Source of the DNA: Scytonema sp. UIC 10036 | GTDB taxonomy: Bacteria > Cyanobacteriota > Cyanobacteriia > Cyanobacteriales > Nostocaceae | Assembly (NCBI RefSeq): GCF_009725235.1 | Contig: NZ_WJFC01000302.1 | Location: forward strand, 1-12,210 | Length of the DNA stretch: 12,210 nucleotides | Reading direction: 5' to 3' | Shown: one piece after another, positions 1 to 5,307 of the stretch | Numbering within the stretch: position 1 is the stretch's first letter | Layout of the letters: each line of letters opens with the position of its first letter | Position numbers and translations under genes: made by a program | The notes under the pieces: generated by a model | The model's input: only the letters and a program-made list of their open reading frames with translations | Databases searched by the model: none | Told to the model about the DNA's origin: nothing

Positions 1-13
1 CACACAGCCCTTA

Positions 14-47
14 CTCTCGACCGCTCGTACACGTGTATAAGAGACAC
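14..47 (+). other. Sequencing-adapter remnant (Nextera/Tn5 mosaic end) at contig edge
   Basis: Positions 33-46 read GTGTATAAGAGACA, identical to 14 bases of the 19-bp Tn5 mosaic end used in Nextera libraries; over positions 29-47 the match is 16 of 19. The 15 bases before it (14-28) match the remainder of the i7-side Nextera adapter at about 10 of 15 positions, with no gap. A chance match of this length and order is very unlikely. I infer that this is untrimmed, error-containing adapter and that true genomic sequence starts at about position 48 or later. Bases 1-13 are also suspect. Confidence 0.85.
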
Positions 48-55
48 GCACAACG

Positions 56-82
56 CAGACAAGGGGGACAAGGGGGACAAGG
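56..82 (+). repeat. Short 9-mer tandem repeat (AAGGGGGAC)
   Basis: Two full copies of AAGGGGGAC and a partial third lie directly after the adapter-like stretch. The same G-rich nonamer family (GGGGGACTA / GGGGGACAA) recurs at 2824-2858, so this is a dispersed repeat of the genome. Assemblies often break in such repeats, which fits the contig edge here. The rest of the leader up to the first gene (83-298) shows no ORF, RNA gene or clear promoter that I can support. Confidence 0.7.
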
Positions 83-298
83 TAGATCGGGAAGAAAAGT
101 GGGAAACATAAGGAGACAGGATAGAGGATTTTTAATTTGTGACAACAAAGTCATTTAAGAGTCATGAAGATTTAGTGATATTTCAGTTGGCGTTTGAAAC
201 AGCTATGAAAATCTTTTGTACCTCAGCAGACTAAAAAACGCTATAGCACTCAAAATGCTTGCAACTTTCGTTTTTCTCTTTTGAATCTTAAACTAATC

Positions 299-1168
299 AT
301 GCATCTTACCATTCTCTATCGCGGACCTTTAATGAGTTGCAACTATGGCTGTGAATACTGTCCCTTTGCTAAACGGCAGCAGTCACCAAAAGAATTAGCT
401 GTTGATAAACAAGCATTGGAAAGGTTTACAGATTGGATTGCCCAACATCCACAGAACCGTTTCTCAATTCTGTTCACGCCTTGGGGTGAAGCGCTAATCC
501 ATCAGTGGTATCAACAAGCTTTGATAAGGCTAACACAAATGCCTCACGTCAATAAGGCAGCAATTCAAACCAATCTTTCGTGTCAACTCGACTGGGTGGC
601 AAAATGCAACAAGAACCGTCTTGCTTTGTGGGCAACGTTTCATCCAGAATGGGTGTCGCGCCAGCGTTTCCTTGCCAAGTGTCTTGAACTTGATAAGCGG
701 GGTATCCGTTTTAGTACGGGTGTTGTTGGTTTCCCTCAGTTTAAAGATGAGATTGCAGCTCTACGTTATGAGTTACCGCAACACATCTACTTGTGGATTA
801 ATGCAGTTAAGCGAGAAATTGGCAATTTATCTAAAGAGGATATGAATTTTTTCAAGTCCATCGATCCGCTTTTTCAGATAAATATTCACCACTACCCCAG
901 TTTTGGTTATGCTTGCCGTGCTGGAAAATCTGTGATTTCTGTTGATGGTGATGGCACTATGCGACGTTGTCACTTTATTAAAGAACCAATTGGAAATATT
1001 TACGATCCCAAGTTTGAAGAAGCATTATATGATCGAGCCTGTACCAACGACACTTGTTACTGTCATATCGGTTACGTCCATTTAGAGTATTTAGAACTAG
1101 ATAAAGTGTTTGGAAATAGTATCTTAGAAAGAATACCTGTTGATTGGGCAAACCCAGACATAGTATAG
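299..1168 (+). CDS. Radical SAM protein, STM4011-like family
   Basis: A 289-residue radical SAM enzyme. The [4Fe-4S]-SAM motif C-x3-C-x2-C is at Cys14, Cys18 and Cys21 (CNYGCEYC), close to the N-terminus. A 'PWGEAL' stretch near residue 61 sits where the family's GGE-like SAM-binding motif is expected. A second cysteine group at 206, 224, 248, 253 and 255 resembles a SPASM/twitch auxiliary cluster region, so a second iron-sulfur cluster is likely. The beginning (MHLTILYRGPLMSCNYGCEY) resembles the STM4011 family, whose substrate is unknown; that assignment is from memory of the family. I chose ATG 299 over an in-frame TTG at 281 because the family starts close to this residue; neither has a clear Shine-Dalgarno site. 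The stop is one base before the start of the cysC gene, so the two are probably co-transcribed and translationally coupled. The usual STM4012-4014 partners are not in the window. Confidence 0.85.
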   Translation: MHLTILYRGPLMSCNYGCEYCPFAKRQQSPKELAVDKQALERFTDWIAQHPQNRFSILFTPWGEALIHQWYQQALIRLTQMPHVNKAAIQTNLSCQLDWVAKCNKNRLALWATFHPEWVSRQRFLAKCLELDKRGIRFSTGVVGFPQFKDEIAALRYELPQHIYLWINAVKREIGNLSKEDMNFFKSIDPLFQINIHHYPSFGYACRAGKSVISVDGDGTMRRCHFIKEPIGNIYDPKFEEALYDRACTNDTCYCHIGYVHLEYLELDKVFGNSILERIPVDWANPDIV

Positions 1169-1169
1169 T

Positions 1170-1703
1170 ATGAAACACAAAATGCAAGGATTCACAATCT
1201 GGTTAACTGGGTTGAGTGGTGCGGGGAAAACAACTATTGGTCAAGCTGTAGCACGGGAGTTACAATTCCAAAGTTACAGGGTGACAACCCTTGATGGTGA
1301 TGTGATGCGCCAAACCCTATGTAGGGATTTAGGTTTTAGCAGAAGCGATCGCCAGGAGAACATTCGGCGGATTGGTTCTCTTGCCCGTACTCTTACATCT
1401 CAAGGTGAGATTGTAGTCGTTTGTGCGATCTCCCCTTATCGTCTTCAAAGAGATGCGATGCGGCATTGGATTAAAGATTTTATCGAAGTTTATGTCAATG
1501 CGCCTCTTGTGGTGTGTGAGAAACGAGATGTGAAAGGTTTATACAAAAAGGTACGCTCTGGAGAAATCAAAAATTTTACTGGCATCGACGAAACCTATGA
1601 AGCACCAATCCATCCAGAAGTTGAATGTCAAACAGATTGTGAAACTCTGGAGAAAAGTGTCACTAAAGTCTTGGCGAAAGTTAAAGAGTTAGGTTATTGC
1701 TGA
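1170..1703 (+). CDS. cysC: Adenylyl-sulfate kinase (APS kinase)
   Basis: A cytosolic kinase that phosphorylates adenosine 5'-phosphosulfate to PAPS, used in sulfate assimilation or as sulfate donor for sulfotransferases. The protein has 177 residues, the usual size for a stand-alone CysC. Visible motifs in order: Walker A GLSGAGKT (14-21), LDGD (41-44), the substrate-binding GFSRSDRQENIRRI segment (55-68), ISPYR with the family's active-site serine at Ser88 (87-91), and the lid region DVKGLYKKVRSGEIKNFTG (120-138). All key residues look intact, so it should be active. The start is ATG 1170, one base after the preceding stop; ATG 1182 (MQGFTIWLTG) is equally good by family length and neither has a visible ribosome site. 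Placement next to a radical SAM gene rather than with other sulfate-assimilation genes suggests PAPS supply to a specific product, which is inference. Confidence 0.95.
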   Translation: MKHKMQGFTIWLTGLSGAGKTTIGQAVARELQFQSYRVTTLDGDVMRQTLCRDLGFSRSDRQENIRRIGSLARTLTSQGEIVVVCAISPYRLQRDAMRHWIKDFIEVYVNAPLVVCEKRDVKGLYKKVRSGEIKNFTGIDETYEAPIHPEVECQTDCETLEKSVTKVLAKVKELGYC

Positions 1704-1722
1704 TATTAGATTGGGTGAGAGA

Positions 1723-1739
1723 AAAAAGAATATCTTTTT
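1723..1739. promoter_or_regulatory. AT-rich inverted repeat between cysC and the DUF2997 gene
   Basis: AAAAAGA, a 3-base spacer ATA, then TCTTTTT form a perfect 7-bp inverted repeat in the 78-bp gap. It ends in a short T-run and could act as a weak terminator for the upstream pair or as part of a promoter for the downstream module. The stem is all A/T except one G-C pair, so as a terminator it would be weak. Confidence 0.25.
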
Positions 1740-1769
1740 CCCTTGGTAGCAATGAGTTCAATTATATGC

Positions 1770-1775
1770 GGAGGA
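1770..1775 (+). promoter_or_regulatory. Strong ribosome binding site of the DUF2997 gene
   Basis: GGAGGA lies 6 bases before ATG 1782. This decides the start at 1782 against an in-frame TTG at 1743, which has no such site and would add 13 residues not seen in the family. Confidence 0.8.
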
Positions 1776-1781
1776 ACAGTT

Positions 1782-2000
1782 ATGGCGGAGTATCAAAAAG
1801 TGGAATACCGTATTGGAAAAGATGGTAAAATTACGGAAACAGTCATTAATGCTTCTGGTTCTAGCTGTACGACGACGACGTCAGGTATTGAACAAGCTCT
1901 GGGAGAGGTAGAAAACCAGGAGCTTTTGCCAGAGTACTACGAGGGTGATGAGAACTTAAGCTCAACGGAAAACCAATCCATCAAGCAAAAAGGTAGTTAA
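1782..2000 (+). CDS. DUF2997 family small protein
   Basis: A 72-residue acidic protein of unknown function with no membrane segment or signal peptide. The N-terminal half (KVEYRIGKDGKITETVINAS, residues 5-24) followed by a Cys-Thr-rich stretch (SSCTTTTSGIE, 25-35) and ALGEVENQELLPEYYEG is characteristic of the DUF2997 family as I recall it from cyanobacteria. DUF2997 genes often sit beside DUF1257 (Ycf35) genes; here the neighbour is instead a GrpE-like gene starting 2 bases after the stop, so it belongs to the chaperone-like operon. A DUF1257 gene does exist in the window, on the other strand at 11234-11608. The tail after residue 56 is hydrophilic and likely disordered. The role in the module is unknown; a small adaptor or substrate of the Hsp70 pair is possible. 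Confidence 0.75.
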   Translation: MAEYQKVEYRIGKDGKITETVINASGSSCTTTTSGIEQALGEVENQELLPEYYEGDENLSSTENQSIKQKGS

Positions 2001-2002
2001 GA

Positions 2003-2809
2003 ATGTTTGTTAGTTTTAATATCATCATTATTCTGCTTGCGAGTCTTTTGGTATTAATGGGAGCGATCGCATTCCTACGCGTTCTTTTTGAAGTCATTTA
2101 CGCGACTGGAAACCAGCAAGATACCTTTCTTTTGGGATTGATGAAGCGGGAAAACATTCCCAACTGGCAAACTTTGCAGCAGAAAGCAGAAATAAGCAGC
2201 ACTACCCTTTGGCAACTGAGAGATGGACAAGCGGCTTCTATGAAGTTGGGCGAACTAGCCCAAGTTGCCAAAGCGCTGTCAATACCTTTCAGTGATTTTC
2301 TAGAAAAACTGGATGTATTGCCACCACACCCAGAGTTAGAAGCAAGGCGTCAAGAATGCTTGGAACTACAGAAGCAGTTGCAAGTGCTTGCAAAAGAGAA
2401 AGATGCACTGCGTCAAGAAGGAATGCGACTGCACGAAGAATTGCAACAGCAAAGGACTGAACTAACACACGAGTTTCGGACTACCACGTTTGAAAAATTA
2501 CAAACATTACTTTCCAACTACCCCAGCATTTACCAGATGGTAAGTGTGAAACCAGAACTACCAGCCAAAAATGTTCTTTCGATGTTTACTCCTTTAGAGA
2601 ACCTGATGAAAGAATGGGGTTACGAACAGATTGGCAAACCTTGGGAACAAGTCCCTTACAATCCTCAAATTCATCAACCAGATGCGTCTGACATGACGGA
2701 AGGCGAGATGGTTTATATCCGATTTGTAGGTTACAGACATAAAGAAGACATTCTCTGTCCAGCAAAAGTCAGTCGCACTTTGCCTATGGGAGTAGGGAGT
2801 AGGGGGTAG
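2003..2809 (+). CDS. Membrane-anchored HTH/GrpE-like nucleotide exchange factor
   Basis: A 268-residue protein with an unusual domain order. Residues 5-28 form one hydrophobic membrane segment. Residues about 42-104 look like an Xre/Cro-type helix-turn-helix fold (NWQTLQQKAEISSTTLWQLR...KLGELAQVAKALSIPF). Residues 112-158 form a long charged coiled coil. Residues about 159-261 match the GrpE pattern: helical region then the beta domain with KPWEQVPYNPQIHQP...EGEMVYIRFVGYRHKEDILCPAKV. GrpE proteins release ADP from Hsp70, and an Hsp70-like gene follows, so it is probably that protein's exchange factor, held at a membrane. The HTH may bind DNA or only serve as a protein-binding helical domain. 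It starts 2 bases after the DUF2997 stop. The last residues (about 262-268, MGVGSRG) and the TAG stop are encoded by repeat DNA, so the native C-terminus may have been altered. Sure of the GrpE-like part; less of the HTH role. Confidence 0.8.
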   Translation: MFVSFNIIIILLASLLVLMGAIAFLRVLFEVIYATGNQQDTFLLGLMKRENIPNWQTLQQKAEISSTTLWQLRDGQAASMKLGELAQVAKALSIPFSDFLEKLDVLPPHPELEARRQECLELQKQLQVLAKEKDALRQEGMRLHEELQQQRTELTHEFRTTTFEKLQTLLSNYPSIYQMVSVKPELPAKNVLSMFTPLENLMKEWGYEQIGKPWEQVPYNPQIHQPDASDMTEGEMVYIRFVGYRHKEDILCPAKVSRTLPMGVGSRG

Positions 2810-2860
2810 GGGTAGGGGTAGGGACAAGGGGGACTAGGGGGACTAGGGGGACTAGGGAGA
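2788..2860 (+). repeat. G-rich tandem repeats (GGGAGTA/GGGGGTA 7-mers, then GGGGGACTA 9-mers)
   Basis: From 2788 the sequence is GGGAGTA, GGGAGTA, GGGGGTA and shortened GGGGTA units; from about 2824 it changes to GGGGGACTA-type nonamers (about four). The array overlaps the last codons and the stop of the GrpE-like gene. The nonamer is the same family as the one at 56-82. The purine-rich strand is strongly asymmetric. Confidence 0.9.
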
Positions 2861-2892
2861 ACAACTAACCACTAACAACTAACCACTAACCA
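2861..2892 (+). repeat. Heptamer array CTAACCA/CTAACAA directly before the Hsp70 start codon
   Basis: About four heptamers alternating CTAACCA and CTAACAA run up to the base before ATG 2893. They belong to the CTAAYNN family seen also at 8726-8861, 11199-11226, 11614-11690 and 12087-12184. The array takes the place where a Shine-Dalgarno site would be; none is present. Confidence 0.85.
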
Positions 2893-4452
2893 ATGACAAC
2901 CGTAGTAATTGATTTTGGTACGAGTAACACAGTTGTGTGTACAACTGACTTAATTACACAAACACCACGAACCTTGAAATTCGACTTAATTTCACGTCGG
3001 TTTGAAGTTGGGGGAGAGCAAGTCAGTGTTGTACCGAGTTTGGTGTTTGTAGAAGGGGAAAATCGCTTACTCTTTGGCGAACAAGTACGAGCTAAGCGTT
3101 TGGGATTTGTCCAACCAGAGCGATATTTTCGAGCTTTTAAACGGGAATTAGCTGCAGACTTTGTTCCACCTCCTCGATTGTTGGATGGTAACAACTACAG
3201 TGCGGAAGCTGTTTCGGAACTGTTCCTAAGAAACATTTGGCAAATGGTTGAAGAACAATTGCAACCCAGTCATGCTATTTTTACTGTTCCCGTAGGAGCT
3301 TTTGAGCGTTATCTCGATTGGTTTCGCGCTTTTGCAGACAAGTTGAGTATTCCTAAAGTACAAATTGTGGATGAGTCTACCGCAGCTGCTCTTGGTTATG
3401 CAGTGCAACGCCCCGGTTCTGTGGTGTTGGTGGTAGATTTTGGTGGTGGAACTCTCGATTTAAGTCTTGTAAGAACTGTTAGTGTGACTTCCGAACATCA
3501 AGTAGTGCGGGCGGAGGTTCTCGCCAAGTCGGATGCTTTTGTTGGTGGTGTTGATATTGATACATGGATTGTCGAGCATTATCTCAAGCAAATTGCTTCT
3601 TCGAGAACTGAGGTGGGAGAAATTGGTTGGCAAAATTTGCTGGAAGTGGCAGAAAAACTAAAAATTAGGCTTTCGACGGCTGATGAAGCAAAGGAAGCTT
3701 GGTTTGATGATGAGAATTTTATGTCCCACGAGTTGCAGCTGAATCGGGATGAGTTAGCAGAGATTTTGGAAGCAGAACAGTTATTGGAGGTGTTGCGACA
3801 AGCTTTGGATGAAGTTCTTGCGATCGCTCTGACTAAGGGAATCAACAAATCATCTATCGAACAGGTGTTGCTGGTAGGAGGGACTTGTCAGATCCCTGCA
3901 GTGCAGCAACTTGTCACTTCTTACTTTGGGCGACAAAAGGTGAAGTTAGACAAGCCATTTGAAGCGGTAGCACATGGTGCATTAGCTTTGAGCAAGATGG
4001 TGACTGTTGATGATTATCTGCGCCACAGCTATGCTATTCGGCTTTGGGAACCTCACAGCAAAACTTATTCTTATCTAACATTAATTGAAAAAGGGATGCG
4101 CTATCCGGGAGCACGTTCTCAACCTTTGACGCTACAAGTTGCGACACAGGGACAGCGAGAGATACGTCTGGATATCGGGGAAGTTGCAGAGGTGTCACAG
4201 GCGGAGGTTATTTATGATGCTAGCGGACGGATGACAAGTATGCATTTGGTGAAGCAAGATACCTATCGTTCTTTGGAAAATCATCACCAACAGGTGTGTG
4301 TGGCGCATCTCGATCCACCTGGAGAAACGGGAGTAGACAGGATAGAAGTGCAGTTTGAAGTGAACGAACAACGGGTTTTGGTGGTAACGGTGAAGGATTT
4401 GCTGACAAAAAATATATTGGTGGAGAGGGGGGCGATCGCTAAACTTCAATAA
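2893..4452 (+). CDS. Atypical Hsp70 (DnaK-like) chaperone ATPase
   Basis: A 519-residue Hsp70-family protein, shorter than DnaK (about 640). The nucleotide-binding domain covers about residues 1-370: phosphate-1 loop VIDFGTSNTVV (5-15), a lysine in FKRE (83) where DnaK has its catalytic Lys, VDESTAAALGYA (159-170), phosphate-2 loop VVDFGGGTLDLS (180-191) and the adenosine motif VLLVGGTCQIPAV (325-337). These look intact, so ATP binding and hydrolysis are expected. Residues about 375-519 form a beta-rich region like a reduced substrate-binding domain; the helical lid and the acidic C-terminal tail of DnaK are missing. The gene follows the GrpE-like gene and is probably its partner. There is no J-domain gene in the window. 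The start is clear from homology although its leader is made of heptamer repeats without a ribosome site, so translation may be weak or depend on leader accessibility. Confidence 0.9.
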   Translation: MTTVVIDFGTSNTVVCTTDLITQTPRTLKFDLISRRFEVGGEQVSVVPSLVFVEGENRLLFGEQVRAKRLGFVQPERYFRAFKRELAADFVPPPRLLDGNNYSAEAVSELFLRNIWQMVEEQLQPSHAIFTVPVGAFERYLDWFRAFADKLSIPKVQIVDESTAAALGYAVQRPGSVVLVVDFGGGTLDLSLVRTVSVTSEHQVVRAEVLAKSDAFVGGVDIDTWIVEHYLKQIASSRTEVGEIGWQNLLEVAEKLKIRLSTADEAKEAWFDDENFMSHELQLNRDELAEILEAEQLLEVLRQALDEVLAIALTKGINKSSIEQVLLVGGTCQIPAVQQLVTSYFGRQKVKLDKPFEAVAHGALALSKMVTVDDYLRHSYAIRLWEPHSKTYSYLTLIEKGMRYPGARSQPLTLQVATQGQREIRLDIGEVAEVSQAEVIYDASGRMTSMHLVKQDTYRSLENHHQQVCVAHLDPPGETGVDRIEVQFEVNEQRVLVVTVKDLLTKNILVERGAIAKLQ

Positions 4453-4539
4453 ACCGCCAAGACGAAGATTCAGTTTGTAACTGCGAGCGCCAAACTTCGG
4501 AATTGAGAACACTGGTATTAGTGCAAAGGTAAAAATGCA

Positions 4540-4686
4540 ATGTCACAAAACCTCAATCAACCTAGAAAAGATGGTACAGTTCTTGGTGGCGAAAATCCTC
4601 CTCCAGTAGCTGGTGTAGTTTTGGGAGGATTGGAGGGTGTTAAGCACTGTCTCTTGAGTACTGGAGTTTCGTTCCTTGTTGCTTAG
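4540..4686 (+). pseudogene. Decayed N-terminal remnant of a cyanobacterial protein (GG-x-PPPV / VVLGGLEGVK motif)
   Basis: A 48-codon ORF beginning MSQNLNQPRKDGTVLGGENP, then PPVAGVVLGGLEGVKHCLLS and a short tail before TAG. The segment 'VLGGENPPPVAGVVLGGLEGVK' (split here as residues 14-35) closely resembles, from memory, an N-terminal motif that precedes longer repeat-containing proteins in filamentous cyanobacteria (for example HEAT- or pentapeptide-repeat proteins), where it continues as 'VKRRLAS...RVAAL'. Here the two arginines would have become His and Cys by single transitions (CGC to CAC, CGT to TGT) and the frame stops where the long protein would continue. I read it as a remnant in decay rather than a real small gene. 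An AAAGG at 4525-4529 could still serve as ribosome site. The family name is uncertain. Confidence 0.5.
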
Positions 4687-4692
4687 TCTAGT

Positions 4693-4708
4693 CTAAACTC
4701 CAGTTTAG
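4693..4708. repeat. Short palindrome after the gene remnant
   Basis: CTAAACT and AGTTTAG form perfect 7-bp arms with two bases between them. It could be a remnant of a terminator or a protein site; there is no T-run directly after it. Nothing else distinguishes it. Confidence 0.3.
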
Positions 4709-4812
4709 TCAATATGTATATTTAGTCCTCGCAAGAACTTACGTGTTTTTTCTAGTATATGATAAAGCTACCTCTTAATTGTTAAGTTTAGTAAATTTTT
4801 TAAAAGATATTA

Positions 4813-4861
4813 GGGTAGGCAATGCCCACCACTAAGACTTTTGTGCGGCATAGCCCTACCC
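4813..4861. repeat. Imperfect palindromic repeat (GGGTAGGCAATGCC ... GGCATAGCCCTACCC)
   Basis: The arms pair over about 13 of 15 positions with one bulge and a loop of about 20 bases. The words GGGTAGGCAATGCCCACC and GGCATAGCCCTACCC are typical of dispersed palindromic repeats found in intergenic DNA of filamentous cyanobacteria. Predicted reading frames across it on the minus strand encode only the repeat and are not genes. It may be a miniature element or could stabilise a transcript end. Confidence 0.55.
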
Positions 4862-5120
4862 ACTAGCATTGTAAAAATCAAATAAGAGTCCCATAGTATA
4901 TTCAGGCAGCATATAAAACTTAGCCTGGGTGCAAAGCGTTTCTGCCAAAAGATAGAGAGCTTCTGACTACCATAGAGAAAAATCAATAACAATAATAAGA
5001 AATTTTACAATTATAAGATTTTCTTAGAGTAAGCATCTATTAATTGTGTAGTTCACTAATTTACTTTTGATGACAATAGAAGATAATCTATTAAGAAGAT
5101 TAAATAACACTTAAATTTTC

Positions 5121-5136
5121 AATGCACATTTGCATT
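5121..5136. promoter_or_regulatory. Candidate operator: AATGCA-N4-TGCATT
   Basis: A perfect 6-bp inverted repeat with 4-bp spacing, 172 bp before the ndhF3 start. Symmetry of this size suits a dimeric regulator. It begins TCAATG (5119-5124), a word also found in the NdhR motif reported for Synechocystis (TCAATG-N10-ATCAAT), but the second half of that motif is absent. The link to CcmR/NdhR is only a hypothesis. Confidence 0.3.
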
Positions 5137-5250
5137 TTTGGGAAAACACTCTCCTTACCATAAGGTGACCGATTTTGATTTCCTCTTTCTTAGAGTCCTT
5201 TGATGCTTGGGGGTCTATTCAAGTAGGTCATTTTTGGGAGAGAGAAAAGG

Positions 5251-5272
5251 TAACAGTTGTTATGTGATAACA
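5251..5272. promoter_or_regulatory. Candidate operator with three TAACA/TGTTA half-sites
   Basis: TAACA-GT-TGTTA (5251-5262) overlaps TGTTAT-GTG-ATAACA (5258-5272), giving two nested perfect inverted repeats sharing the central half-site. It lies 36 bases before the ndhF3 start, between the likely promoter and the ribosome site, where a repressor could act or where the transcript could fold into alternative hairpins. Confidence 0.35.
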
Positions 5273-5307
5273 GCGTTCTATTTTGCTGCAAATTTAAAGG
5301 AGATTGA

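Larger units (their letters stand above)
4709..5307. other. Long gene-free, AT-rich upstream region of the ndhF3 operon
   Basis: About 600 bases with no credible gene on either strand. It contains the palindromic repeat at 4813-4861, an AT-rich stretch at about 4980-5115, and two inverted repeats near the operon start, listed separately. Weak sigma70-like pairs can be picked (for example TTTACT and GATAAT separated by 16 bases around 5060-5090), but none stands out. NDH-1MS operons are known to be repressed by the LysR-type regulator CcmR/NdhR at high carbon, so a control site is expected here. Confidence 0.5.

Noticed and set aside
281..298. TTG start for the radical SAM gene, six codons upstream
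   Set aside because: No ribosome site, and the family begins at about MxLTILYRGP, which fits ATG 299.
2886..3194. Minus-strand ORF overlapping the Hsp70 start, and other antisense frames within the large genes
   Set aside because: They are shadows of clearly homologous coding sequence on the plus strand, with no ribosome sites or recognisable domains.
4453..4534. Terminator after the Hsp70 gene
   Set aside because: No GC-rich hairpin followed by a T-run can be seen in this stretch.
4810..4992. 60-codon minus-strand ORF in the long gap
   Set aside because: Part of it is only the translated palindromic repeat, it has no ribosome site, and no domain is recognisable.
5250..5263. Possible NtcA site GTA-N8-TAT before ndhF3
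   Set aside because: The second half deviates from GTA-N8-TAC and no matching -10 element is placed downstream; the palindromes there are a better description.
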